Assembly: GCF_020782245.1 (NCBI RefSeq)
Contig: NZ_JAJGNP010000012.1
Span: forward strand, 1-64,000
DNA length: 64,000 bases
Direction: 5' to 3'
Source: Sphingobium soli
GTDB lineage: Bacteria > Pseudomonadota > Alphaproteobacteria > Sphingomonadales > Sphingomonadaceae
Program-made: the position numbers and the translations under genes
Shown here: positions 34,221 to 43,759 of the stretch, piece after piece
How positions within the stretch are numbered: position 1 is the first letter of the stretch
How the letters are laid out: each line of letters begins with the position of its first letter
The notes under the pieces: generated by a model
Databases searched by the model: none
What the model saw: only the letters and a program-made list of their open reading frames with translations
What the model was told of the DNA's origin: nothing

Positions 34221-35287
34221 GCGCTCCGGCTGATAGCAACAGCGGAACGGCGACCGTCCGCCCCGGCTATGAGCTGGATCTGGAGGTGCTGGATGGCTGG
34301 ATGCGAGCCAATGTCGCAGGCTATGCCGGGCCGCTGGAAATCGAGCAATTCAAGGGCGGGCAGTCCAATCCGACCTATAAGTTGCGTACGCCCGGCAAGA
34401 CGTATGTCCTGCGCAAGCAACCGCCCGGCCCTCTGCTCAAGGGCGCGCATGCACTCGATCGGGAAGCAAAAGTGCTCACCAGCCTTTCGCGGGCAGGATT
34501 CCCGGTCGCAGCCATCCATGGCCTGTGCACCGATCCCACCGTCATTGGCACAATCTTCTATGTCATGGACATGGTGGAGGGCCGCATCTTCTGGGACGCT
34601 GCGTTGCCCGACGTCTCCCGCGCGGAAAGAGCCGCGCTCTTCGATGCGATGAACGGGACGATCGCCGATCTTCACAGCATTGATTTCACTGCCATCGGCC
34701 TTGCAGACTATGGTCGGCCCGGAAACTATTTCGAACGACAGATTGCGCGCTGGTCCCGCCAATATCTTGAGGATACGGCGGCCGGGCGCGATCCCCATAT
34801 GGATCGCCTGGTCGAATGGCTCCCCTCCCACATCCCCGACGGAGAGGAAACGAGCATCGTCCATGGCGACTTCCGCCTCGACAATCTGATCTTCCATCCC
34901 ACCGAACCTCGCATTCTGGCTGTGCTCGACTGGGAGCTTTCGACGCTGGGACATCCGGGTGCCGACTTCGCCTATCATGCGATGATGTATCGCATGCCGC
35001 CGCATATCGTCGCTGGTCTGGGCGGGACCGAACCTGCCGCGCTCGGCATAGCCGACGAAGCGGCCTATCTCGCCGCCTATTGCCGGCGCAGGGGGCTGGC
35101 GGGCATGCCCGGCTACGACTTTTACGTTGCCTTCAACTTCTTTCGGCTCGCAGCCATATTTCATGGCATCAAGGGCCGGGTCATCCGCGGCAACGCCTCA
35201 TCCGCGCAAGCGCGCGAGCGCGTTGCGGTGCTTCCCGAACTCATGCGTCTGGCGTGGCAGCAGGCGGAAAAGGCGGGCGCGCAATGA
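34217..35287 (+). CDS. APH-family phosphotransferase (LvaA/ACAD10-kinase-like, copy 2)
   Basis: A 356-residue APH-fold kinase with GGQSN (47-51), VLRKQ with Lys67, Brenner motif HGDFRLDN (216-223) with Asp218, and Asp238 in [10 protein letters not shown]. It resembles the kinase at 14080-15162 along its length (GPLEIEQFKGGQSNPTYKL against [19 protein letters not shown]) and contains the same ARWSRQY and TEPR segments. ATGA overlaps join it to the DUF1254 gene and to the crotonase gene. It probably phosphorylates a hydroxyacyl-CoA for the ACAD of the same operon. Confidence 0.9.
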   Translation: MSAPADSNSGTATVRPGYELDLEVLDGWMRANVAGYAGPLEIEQFKGGQSNPTYKLRTPGKTYVLRKQPPGPLLKGAHALDREAKVLTSLSRAGFPVAAIHGLCTDPTVIGTIFYVMDMVEGRIFWDAALPDVSRAERAALFDAMNGTIADLHSIDFTAIGLADYGRPGNYFERQIARWSRQYLEDTAAGRDPHMDRLVEWLPSHIPDGEETSIVHGDFRLDNLIFHPTEPRILAVLDWELSTLGHPGADFAYHAMMYRMPPHIVAGLGGTEPAALGIADEAAYLAAYCRRRGLAGMPGYDFYVAFNFFRLAAIFHGIKGRVIRGNASSAQARERVAVLPELMRLAWQQAEKAGAQ

Positions 35288-36066
35288 ACAATCCTGCCAT
35301 CACGCTCGATATCCGGGACGGCATCGCCTGGCTGACATTGGCGCGGCCCGAAAAGCGCAATTCCGTCGATCCCGAATTCGCATTCCGCCTCAATGAACTG
35401 GCGGAGCAATGTGCGGAGGACGCGAATATACGCTGCGTCGTCCTGACCGGAAGCGGGAAATTCTTCTGCGTTGGAGGCGACATCGACGCATTCTCCGCAG
35501 CCGGAGAGGATGCCGAAGCGGCAGTCGGTGCCCTTGCCCGCAGTTTCCATCGCGGAATCCATCGGCTCGCTACGATGGAAAAGCCTTTCGTCACGGCGAT
35601 CAACGGTCCTGCGGCAGGCGCGGGACTCAGCCTTGCGATATTGGGAGATATCGCGCTTACGGCCGCTTCCGCGCATTTCACCTCGGCCTACAGCGCGGTC
35701 GGACTGACGCCCGACGGCGGCGCGTCATGGTGGTTGCCGCGCCTGATCGGGATGCGCAGGGCGCAGGAGATGATATTCACCAACCGACGGATCGGCGCCG
35801 AGGAAGCGGCGGGAATGGGCCTTGTGACACGTGTGGTTGCCGATGATAGGCTGCGCACCGAGGCGTCGGCCGTCGCATCGACGCTTGCAAAAGGGCCGAT
35901 CCGCGCACTCGCCAGATGTCGCTCTTTGCTGGTCGAATCGGTAAACGCCGACCTTTCCACCCAACTAGATCGCGAAGCCGCCTCTATTGCCGAGTCCGCC
36001 GGAGCGGCCGAAGGGCGGGAAGGAGTCGCCGCTTTCCTGGCGAAGCGACCGCCGCATTTCGTATGA
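35284..36066 (+). CDS. Enoyl-CoA hydratase/isomerase, PaaG-like
   Basis: A 260-residue crotonase with the oxyanion segments GKFFCVGGDIDAF and AGAGLSLAILGD. At the second catalytic position it reads YSAVGLTPDGGASWWLPR, with Asp as in PaaG-type isomerases, while the first Glu is replaced. Isomerisation of a 3-enoyl to a 2-enoyl-CoA is therefore as likely as hydration. The last gene of the ATGA-coupled operon, it would act on the alkene that the kinase-ACAD pair produces. Confidence 0.88.
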   Translation: MNNPAITLDIRDGIAWLTLARPEKRNSVDPEFAFRLNELAEQCAEDANIRCVVLTGSGKFFCVGGDIDAFSAAGEDAEAAVGALARSFHRGIHRLATMEKPFVTAINGPAAGAGLSLAILGDIALTAASAHFTSAYSAVGLTPDGGASWWLPRLIGMRRAQEMIFTNRRIGAEEAAGMGLVTRVVADDRLRTEASAVASTLAKGPIRALARCRSLLVESVNADLSTQLDREAASIAESAGAAEGREGVAAFLAKRPPHFV

Positions 36067-36140
36067 CCGCAGGTTGAAGGACAAGGCGCGCTACAAGCGC
36101 ATGACCGTCGCGACCATGTCGGAAGGTCGGTGCCTTTGCC

Positions 36141-36881
36141 ATGAGACCCAAGCAGCTCAACTTTCCGCTCAATCCGGATTATGGTACTGGCTCCACGGTT
36201 CGCCGCGTCTCCCTGCGCACGCAGTCCGATCGGATTAACGGCCATCTCCTCGATAATTTTCACGAGATGCACTGCTCCATCGTGCACGATGGCACAATCG
36301 TGACCGCCGTAGTGGGGCAAAGCATCCGCATCCCAACCACGGCATGCGCCGGCGCAGTTGGTCAGCTTCAGTCCCTGATCGGGCTGCCGATCTGCACGCC
36401 AAGGCGCGACTTCTATGCCGGCGGGATCGCGCGCCATCATTGCACGCACCTTCTGGATCTTGCGGTCTTGGCAATTGCCCATGCTCAGCAGCCATCGATG
36501 GAAATTCTTTATGAAGCGGAGGTGCCTGACGAGGTCGAATTGCCTGTCGTCATCGCAGTATGGCGAAATAGTGATCTGATCTGTCGCTGGCTCGTCCGGC
36601 AGGGCGCGATTCTCGAGCCGCTGGAGCTTCGGGGAAGGCCGCTGGGAACGGGCTTTGCCGCATGGGCCAGTGCTGCTTTTGACCAGGACCAACTTGAAGC
36701 CGCCACCATCCTGGCGCGCACCTGGCTCATAGCCGTCGGTCGGCGCTACCGCCCATCACAAGCTGCGGGTCGCCCTGCTCGCGAAAATCCAGTAATGCTC
36801 GGACGATGTTACGCCTACAGCGCAGAACCGGTGAAGACTGCTGTCATGACTGGAGAGAAGGAGGTTCATCTCCACCGGTGA
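36141..36881 (+). CDS. DUF2889-like protein
   Basis: A 246-residue protein of unknown function. RRVSLRTQSDRINGHLLDNFHEMHC, a strand-rich core with IVTAVVG, the segment TTACAGAVGQLQSLIGLP and the conserved CTHLLDLAVLAIAHA fit the DUF2889 family as I know it; no enzyme activity is established for that family. It starts 75 bases after the crotonase stop with no clear promoter between, so it may be the seventh gene of the operon. Its last 38 bases overlap a decayed gene on the other strand. Confidence 0.6.
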   Translation: MRPKQLNFPLNPDYGTGSTVRRVSLRTQSDRINGHLLDNFHEMHCSIVHDGTIVTAVVGQSIRIPTTACAGAVGQLQSLIGLPICTPRRDFYAGGIARHHCTHLLDLAVLAIAHAQQPSMEILYEAEVPDEVELPVVIAVWRNSDLICRWLVRQGAILEPLELRGRPLGTGFAAWASAAFDQDQLEAATILARTWLIAVGRRYRPSQAAGRPARENPVMLGRCYAYSAEPVKTAVMTGEKEVHLHR

Positions 36882-37397
36882 TGGTGATACGCGGCTTGTT
36901 GAGGCCGTGCAGCCGATATTTCGCGCGAATAATGTCCGGCCCCATCGCGACGTCATAGAGATCCCGCCTGCCGTCGCTGCCCCGGCTGTTCAGCGGCGGC
37001 ACCCGCGTTTTGGACAGACGGATACGGCCGCCATAGCCGATGTCAGGATGATAGCCGCGCTCCCGGTCGGGCCGATCATGAACTTCCTGACCGCCACGGC
37101 GCCGATCCTCTTGCTGGTTGCAATCGGTGGCCTGCTTGGCGGTAATGGAGGTTTAGCGACCGTCCATGGTCGCCACGGTGACGCACTGGTACTTCACGCC
37201 GTTCCACCATTAGGTTAGCTGCGATCCTCGCCTTTCTCGCCCCGAACGAAGTCATATCCGCGTGCCTGGAGCGCCGTTTCCCCGCCCGCGCCGCGGGCAC
37301 CGACGAGATCGCCGAGGCCGGGTGTCGTCTGTCCTTAAGCCGCGCCGGCCAGTATGGCCGGACCGAACACCGAAAGTGCAAATCGAATCACAGGCAT
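36844..37397 (-). pseudogene. Decayed secreted-protein gene
   Basis: A minus-strand frame begins ATG-CCT-GTG and a signal-like FALSVFGPAILAGAA, then a stop, GLGDLVGARGAGGETALQARGY, DFVRGEKGEDRS, a second stop with a one-base shift, WWNGVKYQCVTVATMDGR, a third stop, and a long tail with HPDIGYGGRIRLSKTR. The DLVGAR...GETxLQxRGY and W-N-x-x-x-x-QCVxVAT features recall small secreted or lipid-anchored proteins of sphingomonads. With three stops and at least one frameshift it is no longer functional. The tail may belong to a different, unrecognised gene. Confidence 0.55.
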
Positions 37398-37531
37398 CGC
37401 AATCCCTTCCATTTGAAGGACCAGCCGTTGTCGGCGTCGACGATGGCAACAGCTTATGGCGGCGTGATCAAAGCGTCCCTCTCAAAACAGGTGAGGTCGG
37501 CCCCCATGGAGGAGCCGGGCCTCATCGCTCA
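37398..37531. other. Short intergenic stretch
   Basis: No gene, repeat or clear terminator was recognised between the decayed gene and the end of the TonB receptor. Confidence 0.4.
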
Positions 37532-40113
37532 TCAAAAGAGCGCCGCCTTGACGCCGACGACGAAACGGGGGCCGTAATATTCGACCTGAAGCGGGCGTTC
37601 CTTGTTACCCAGATAATAATGCAGCTTCTGGTTGGTGAGGTTGCTTGCCTCCCCGAACAGCGTGACCGAAGGCGTCACCTGCCAGTTCACCGTCAGATCG
37701 AGGCTCGTATAGGCGCCATAATAGCTGTCACTGTCGGCGTCCGCGCCATATTCCTCGATGAAGGCGCCCTTGTAGTTCATGGCGAGGCGGGTGGAGAAGC
37801 GGCCATCGTCATAATAGGCCGCGATATTCGCCAAATTGTTGGCCTGACGCGGCACCCGCACCTCGCGCCCGTCGGGCAGGGTGAAGGTGGAGCGGATCAG
37901 CGTGTAGTTGGCGTTAAGCCCCAGGTTTGACAGGAAACCCGGCAGGAAATTCAGTCGCCGCTGGACGTTGAATTCAAAGCCGTACAGATCACCCGCCGCG
38001 CCGTTCGCCGAGGTGAGGAAGGCAACGCCGTCGATGCCGCGATAGGTGCCGACCCGGCGTGAGTCGTAGATCGGGTTGCTGATCCGCTTGTAGAAGGCGC
38101 CAGCGGAAATCACACCGTCATTGCCGAAATAATGTTCGAACAGCAGGTCGCCGTTCCAGGCATAGGTGGGTTTGAGATCGGGGTTGCCCCCCTGAAATTC
38201 CAGATCGGCCTCGCTGAAGGCTCCGCCCGGCGCGAGGTCACCGAAATCGGGGCGGGCAAAGCTGCGCGTGATGGCAGCGCGCAGATTGGTGTCACCATCG
38301 AAGCGGTAGGTCAGATGCAGCGAGGGCAGGATCGACAGATAATCGTTGGAGCGCCGCTCATTTTCCAGCCCACGTTGACGAGCACCTGCCCAGCCACGGT
38401 GGTTTTCGTATGCTCCAGCCGTACCCCGCCCAGCAGCGTCACCGCATCGTTGGGATTCCAGGTCGCCATGGCATAGCCGGCGGCCTGCTTTTCATACAGG
38501 CGGAAGGTGCGGCCAAGCGCCCCGCCATTTTCCGCTGTCGCGGATCCGGCCGCGTCGAGGACCAGATTGTCCCGGTTGGCGAGATACCAGTTCACCAGAT
38601 CCTTTTCGGACACCACCTGAGAGAACTGGCCGCTATACTGTTTCCCGATCGCCAGTTCGTCGAGATACTGGCCGCGTCCCGGCTGGTTCATCAGCGGGAA
38701 GTCGGCCAGCGTCGGCACCGGACCTGCAGCCCGGTTCCAGGTGTAGAACAGATCCTCGAACGTCGCGTCGCGCAGCTTGTCACGATATTTAACGCCTGCC
38801 TTGAAGGTCAGCGTGTCGCTGGCCGGCAGGGTGAGATTGCCTTCCAGCACGATCCGGTCGGTTTCCTTTACCCGGATCTTGTACAATTCGACATTGGCAA
38901 GGCGGGTGAGCGACGGGTCCATCTGGAAGGAAGAAGGCAGATGGTTGCTGATGGCGTCGGCCGGGTCGGTGCCGCCATCGATCTCATTATAGGCAAGGTT
39001 GCCCGATCCGCGATTGTCGAGGCCGGTATAGCCGACATTGCGCTGGTCGAAACGCACCACGAAATAGCTGTTGTCGCGGCCGTCGGGCGTGTTGCCATAG
39101 CGGAAGAGATTTTCGTAATGCGCCGCCTTCCAGTCGAATTTCGCGCCGCCGTCGCCGCCCAGCATGTGGACGCCGCCGATCTCGCCACCCAACAATTCGG
39201 TAATCAGCGTGTTGAAGATATTCTGCACCTCGACCCGGTTGGACGCGAAGTTCAGACGATGCTTGTAATGGGTCTCATCATCCTTGAGCGAACCGTAGAT
39301 GCCGCGCGCATACAGCTTGCCGCCATCGTCGAACGCATATTCCATGGCGCCGTTCAGGCCGATCGTCTCGCGTTCGCCGGTATAGTCGCGCAGTTCCAAG
39401 CGTGTGATACCGATGCCGTCGCCACCCCGGCGCGGCTCATAATTGTCGGTCGCCCAGTGGCGCTTGTAGTAGCTGCCCGACAGGACGAAGCCGAATTTGC
39501 CGTCGGCGAAACGGTCGCCATAGAGACCGTTGACGAGGAAGCCTGCCTTGTCGGCTTTTTCGGAATAATTGCCGCCGGCCGTCAGTTGCAGGGTGCGCTT
39601 GTCGGGCGCGGTTTTGGTGATGAAGTTGACGGAGCCGCCGATGGCATCACCCTCCATGTCAGGCGTGATTGCCTTGGCGACGACGACCTGCTCGATCAGT
39701 TCGGACGGGAAGAAATCGAAGGCGGTGGCGCGGCTGGTCGTTTCCTCCTCGGCGGTCGGCAGGCGGCTGCCGTTGATGAGGGTGGAGTTCCATTGCGAGG
39801 GCAGACCGCGCACCGCGACGAAGCGGCCCTCGCCCTGATCGCGCTCGATGGCGACGCCCGGCAGGCGCTGCACCGCTTCGGCGGCGTTGCGGTCCGGTAG
39901 GCGGCCGATGCCGTCGCTGGTCAGGACGTTGACGATATTGTCCGCCTTGCGCTGCGCCGCGATGGATTTCATTTCGCCTGAGACGATTGTGCCGGTGACG
40001 ACGATATCATCACCGCTGACGGATTCTGCTTCGGGCAATGCCTGCGCATAGGCACTGGTCGTAAAAATCAGTACGCCGATGCTGACGGCGGAATGCAGGA
40101 TTGCTTTAGTCAT
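37532..40113 (-). pseudogene. TonB-dependent receptor with a single frameshift
   Basis: About 860 residues if the frame is restored. The ATG at 40113 follows GAGGGGTGA and opens a signal peptide (ILHSAVSIGVLIFTTSAYA). The TonB box DDIVVTG, plug segments GRLPDRNAAEAVQRLPGVAIERDQ and VRGLPSQWNSTLING and most of the barrel run to about 38370. There one base is gained or lost: the first frame continues VNVGWKMSG to a stop at 38311, while the correct barrel (ENERRSNDYLSILPSLHLTY, ARPDFGDLAPG) goes on in the next frame to the normal end YYGPRFVVGVKAALF. Since everything else is intact, this is either a recent mutation or an assembly error. It lies downstream of the phosphonate operon but behind a terminator. 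Confidence 0.85.
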
Positions 40114-40254
40114 GTTGTCACCCCTCGATAGATTACAGCGCATTCTTGCGCCGCCAGATCATGACGAATGGGTTGCCATGACTTAGTCGATTCCAACCAA
40201 TTCATTGGGTGCATTGCAGCAATATACAGAGCAACATGAAGGTTTGACGACAAA

Positions 40255-40283
40255 TGCCCCGTCCAGCTTTGCCGGACGGGGCA
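40255..40283 (-). terminator. Rho-independent terminator ending the phosphonate operon
   Basis: A perfect 10-bp stem (TGCCCCGTCC at 40255-40264 with GGACGGGGCA at 40274-40283) followed on the minus strand by ATTTGTC. It separates the DUF5690 transporter gene from the TonB receptor gene, which therefore has its own promoter. Confidence 0.8.
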
Positions 40284-40311
40284 TGATATGGGAAACATGA
40301 TCTGACCGGGT

Positions 40312-41646
40312 CTATCGATCGCTGTTTCCCAGTTTCCGCCTGAAATAGAGGATCGACGCCATCGCCATGACCAGGCACAGCGCCGCGCCCGCATAGGCAA
40401 GCCAGATGAAGAAATGCAGCCAGTCGAGTGTCACGCCCGGCATGTTGCGCAGCAGCGTCAACAGCACGCTGCCGCCATAGCCCGATGCATCGGCGACATA
40501 GATTAGAAAGCCGGCCGTTCCCGCCCGCCGCGTCGCGGCCACCAACCGGTCGAACATCATCGCATTGAACGGTGTGTAGCCCAGATACAGCCCCAGCCCG
40601 GACAAAATCATCCAGGGCAACGGCGCGAGCCAGCCTAATTGGAAGGCAAGTGTCGACACCCCGATCAGCGCTGCGCCTGCCATGACGATGGCATGGATGA
40701 CGATCAGCGCCCGCATATTGTCACGGATGAAGCCAAGACTGGCGAGAATGACGAGCGTCACGAGTGCGATCGGCGCTTCGCTGGCGGTGAATATGCTGGA
40801 TACGCCACCATAGCCGAGGTCGACCCAGATCTCCGCCGAGAAATTGTCCCGAAAATCGCGGATGGCGGTGAACAGCACATAGGCAAGGACAAGGAAGCAG
40901 ACGCCGGGGCCATAGTCGCGCAGGAAGGCGCGCCGCGCCTCAGCCGGCATGGGCGGCCGCGCCATGCGTTCGGCCTGCTCGGCGGGCGTGGGCGGCGGCA
41001 GTTGCGCAAGGCCGATGACAGCGACGATCAGCAGCGGCATGAACAGCGCGCCGGTCGCCGCCGGCATCCAATATTCGCCGACGCCCATATCGGTCATCAG
41101 CCACATGCCCACCGATTTCACAATGCCCGACGACACGACGAAGCTGGCGCACAGGATCGCCGCGATCGCTTCGCTGGTCCGCCTGCCTTCGACATAACCG
41201 AAGACGAGGCCCCAGATCATGCCGAGCGGAAGGCCGTTCAGGAACAGCGCCGCGACTTTCCATGTCGGTGGGACGATGGCGAACAGGAGCAGCGCGATCC
41301 AGGACGCGACAATCAGCCCGACGATGGCAAGGCCGCGCCGGGTCGCCGCCATTTCCGACACGACCTTGACGCCGATGAACTTGGACAGGGCATAGCCCGC
41401 CACCTGCGCGATCACGAGTGCGATCTTGAAATCGATCAGCCCTTCCCAGCCGCCCGCATCCGTATAGGTCGCGGCGGTGAAGGGCTTGCGGAAGGCATAC
41501 ATGGAGCAATAGGCGACGAAGGCGGCAAGGCCGGCATAAAGGGCAAAAAAGGCGGGATGCGCGCTCGCCAGACGTCCGGTCAGTGTCCGGCGCGCGGCGA
41601 TCGGCGCGCTTTGTCCCATCCCGTCCTCCACCGCCAGCGCGGTCAC
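40312..41646 (-). CDS. DUF5690-type membrane transporter
   Basis: A 444-residue polytopic inner-membrane protein of MFS-like layout, about 12 helices. FVAYCSMYAFRKPFTAATY in the first helix and loop, LNGLPLGMIWGLVFGYVEGRRTSE and YLGYTPFNAMMFDRLVAATR recall DUF5690 and the organophosphate antiporters of the UhpT/GlpT kind. The GTG at 41646 overlaps the phnX stop as GTGA; a longer frame upstream is only a shadow. Its position suggests uptake of aminoethylphosphonate or a related phosphonate. Confidence 0.78.
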   Translation of the reverse strand: MTALAVEDGMGQSAPIAARRTLTGRLASAHPAFFALYAGLAAFVAYCSMYAFRKPFTAATYTDAGGWEGLIDFKIALVIAQVAGYALSKFIGVKVVSEMAATRRGLAIVGLIVASWIALLLFAIVPPTWKVAALFLNGLPLGMIWGLVFGYVEGRRTSEAIAAILCASFVVSSGIVKSVGMWLMTDMGVGEYWMPAATGALFMPLLIVAVIGLAQLPPPTPAEQAERMARPPMPAEARRAFLRDYGPGVCFLVLAYVLFTAIRDFRDNFSAEIWVDLGYGGVSSIFTASEAPIALVTLVILASLGFIRDNMRALIVIHAIVMAGAALIGVSTLAFQLGWLAPLPWMILSGLGLYLGYTPFNAMMFDRLVAATRRAGTAGFLIYVADASGYGGSVLLTLLRNMPGVTLDWLHFFIWLAYAGAALCLVMAMASILYFRRKLGNSDR

Positions 41647-42488
41647 GTGGGCTGGCCCGCCAGCATCCGCGTCGCCGCCGCGCCGGGCTGATCGCCCTTC
41701 GTCAGCGCTTCCTCGATGGCGCGGATGGCAAGGCACAGATCGGCGACGCTTTCGACGACGAAATCAGCCCCGGCGGCGGCAAACTCGTCGACGACCGGCG
41801 CCATCCGTTCCGCGCGTTCTTCCACTGCCAAGGCCATGAAATCGTCATAGGTCATGCCGACGCCATTGCCCGATCTCGCAACGCCGATGGTCCAGAGGCC
41901 AGCATTGCGGCCCGCGACGATGCCGACCGGCGCGTCATCCACCGCAACGCAGCGCCCGGCGGGCCATGCGGATAGCTCCGCCATCGCCTGCCACAGCATC
42001 AGCGGCGCGGGGCGGCCAAGCGCCGTCTCTCCGGCGCAGACGATGGCGGCGGGCGCATAGCCCTGATCGGCGGCGGCGGGGATGATGTCCGCCATCATCG
42101 TGCGGGTATAGCCGGTGGTCGATCCGACCTTGATGCCCTTGTGCTTCAGCGCCGAGGCAGCGGTCGCCGCGCCGGGGATCAGTTCCCGGCAGAGCGCAGC
42201 ACTGGCCGCCATGGCCGGTTCTAGATCGACCATCAGCGCATCGACATCGGCCTCGCTCCAAGCGCTGCCCTTCGCCGCCTGCCAGCGCGCGGCCATGGCA
42301 TCCTCGGACAGGATAGACACGACATGCTCGCGCTTGGCCATGCCCATATAGCGGCGGATGGTCGTTTCGTCGGCCGGCACGCCTGTCTTCTCGAACACCT
42401 GTTCCATCGCCATCACCGGTGCGCGGGAACCGAAATCGATCATCGTGCCTGCCCAGTCGAACAGCACCGCGACAATATCCGACATCAT
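41643..42488 (-). CDS. phnX: Phosphonoacetaldehyde hydrolase (phosphonatase)
   Basis: A 281-residue HAD-superfamily enzyme that cleaves the C-P bond of phosphonoacetaldehyde, giving acetaldehyde and phosphate. The nucleophile is Asp11 in LFDWAGTMIDFGSRAP; the Schiff-base lysine of the cap domain is Lys52 in YMGMAKREHV; GSTTGYTRTMM supplies the phosphate-binding residues and VDDAPVGI the acidic metal ligands. All known signature positions are filled. The first ATG overlaps the FAD-oxidoreductase stop (ATGA) and has AAGGAG five bases upstream. Confidence 0.92.
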   Translation of the reverse strand: MMSDIVAVLFDWAGTMIDFGSRAPVMAMEQVFEKTGVPADETTIRRYMGMAKREHVVSILSEDAMAARWQAAKGSAWSEADVDALMVDLEPAMAASAALCRELIPGAATAASALKHKGIKVGSTTGYTRTMMADIIPAAADQGYAPAAIVCAGETALGRPAPLMLWQAMAELSAWPAGRCVAVDDAPVGIVAGRNAGLWTIGVARSGNGVGMTYDDFMALAVEERAERMAPVVDEFAAAGADFVVESVADLCLAIRAIEEALTKGDQPGAAATRMLAGQPT

Positions 42489-43624
42489 GCAATCTCCTTG
42501 ATCGGGGCGTTGAGGGCCGCGCCAACCACCCGCTCGCCGATCGCGAAGGCGGTGGACATGCCCGCGCCGCATGTCACGACGGTGACATGGACGCCGGGGG
42601 CGGCTTGGTGCGTGAACCAGTTCTGCTTGGGCGAGGAGGCGTATATGCCGATCCAGCGCTCGATGATGGCGGTCGGCTGCCCCAGCACGGCGGCATATTC
42701 CTCCAGCATCAGCGCATCGATCGCCGCATGATGGAAGGGATCGGGCGCTTCGCCATAATCATGGCTGTCGCCGACAACCAGCGAGCCGTCGGCCGACTGG
42801 ACGGCGATGAGGTGGATGCCCGCATCGAACAGCGCGCCTTGCTCGGCGCGCAATTCCTGCGTGAGCGCCGTCGTCTCTGGCAGCGCCGAATAACCTTCGT
42901 AACGGGCCAGCCCCAGGTCGCTCATCACCGGGCGCGACATGCGCCAGCCCGGCGCGGCAAGCCGCAGCATCTGGAGCTTGCAGCGCGTGACCTGATGGTC
43001 GGCCATGACGTCGGGAAACAGCGCGTTGAGGTCGTCGCCCGGACAGACGAAGATCGCCTCCGCCCGAATGTTGCCGCCGCTGGTGACGACGCACCCCTGT
43101 TCGCAGGCAATCACCGTGGTGGGGGCTGCGAAGGTCACGCCCATATCCCGTTCCAACCATGCGGCTATCTTCGGGATGGCCTCGCGCGCCTCGACCCGCA
43201 GTTCGTGCGGGCTGACGAGCGCACCCTCGCAGGGGGTGAAAGGTGTCTGCGGATCGAGCACCCGCAACTGCGCATCGGTCAGCAGGTCGCAGCCTTCGCC
43301 CATCTCCGTGGAAAGAAAGGCTTCCAGCACGGCCACCGCCGCCTTGCGACGGACAGGCAGGACGAGGCCAGTCTGTTCGACGATGATGCCAGCGCGCGGC
43401 GCGACATCGGCCCACACGTCGCGCGCCCGGCGCGCCATTGGCCACATGTCATGCCGTTCCTGCCCCGTGACAGTGACGAAGCCGAAATTGCGGATGCTGG
43501 CGCCCGTCGCCCGCGCATGGCGGTCGATCACCACGACTCGTTTGCCGGTGCGCGCGGCTGCCAGCGCATGGGCCATGCCCACTATGCCGCGTCCGATGAC
43601 GGCGACGTCGAAATCCCTGTTCAT
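42485..43624 (-). CDS. Phosphonate-associated FAD-dependent oxidoreductase
   Basis: A 379-residue D-amino-acid-oxidase-fold flavoprotein. The N-terminal dinucleotide motif is VAVIGRGIVGMAHALAAA with the acidic VVVIDRH; ASIRNFGFVTVTGQ and the C-terminal VVTCGAGMSTAFAIGE bind FAD. It matches the oxidoreductase family that recurs in phosphonate clusters, for which oxidation of aminoethylphosphonate or its N-methyl derivative to phosphonoacetaldehyde has been reported. No PhnW transaminase gene is nearby, so this enzyme may supply the PhnX substrate. First gene of the operon. Confidence 0.87.
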   Translation of the reverse strand: MNRDFDVAVIGRGIVGMAHALAAARTGKRVVVIDRHARATGASIRNFGFVTVTGQERHDMWPMARRARDVWADVAPRAGIIVEQTGLVLPVRRKAAVAVLEAFLSTEMGEGCDLLTDAQLRVLDPQTPFTPCEGALVSPHELRVEAREAIPKIAAWLERDMGVTFAAPTTVIACEQGCVVTSGGNIRAEAIFVCPGDDLNALFPDVMADHQVTRCKLQMLRLAAPGWRMSRPVMSDLGLARYEGYSALPETTALTQELRAEQGALFDAGIHLIAVQSADGSLVVGDSHDYGEAPDPFHHAAIDALMLEEYAAVLGQPTAIIERWIGIYASSPKQNWFTHQAAPGVHVTVVTCGAGMSTAFAIGERVVGAALNAPIKEIA

Positions 43625-43702
43625 GGCGTACTTGCCTGCCTGTGACCTGTTTGTAACAATTCTGCTTCACGGCTTTTTGCGGCAGCGCCTCGGTCAGAGC
43701 CA

Positions 43703-43717
43703 ATGCATCTGAGGCAT
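43703..43717. promoter_or_regulatory. Candidate LysR binding site (ATGC-N7-GCAT)
   Basis: A 15-bp palindrome ATGCATCTGAGGCAT of the T-N11-A form typical of LysR-type regulators, in the 135-bp space between the divergent FAD-oxidoreductase and LysR genes. Confidence 0.45.
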
Positions 43718-43759
43718 GGCGACCATAGACGGCCGGCGGTCGGGCCTGAAAGGCATGAA

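Noticed and set aside
34816..35283. N-terminal extension of the PaaG-like crotonase
   Set aside because: The extra residues are a shadow of the kinase gene; the ATGA start at 35284 gives the normal family length.
38410..39900. 496-codon open frame opposite the frameshifted TonB receptor
   Set aside because: Shadow of the receptor; its sequence is low in recognisable motifs and the sense strand has clear plug and barrel segments.
42419..43645. 408-codon open frame opposite the phosphonate oxidoreductase
   Set aside because: Shadow of the FAD oxidoreductase gene; no domain or start signal.
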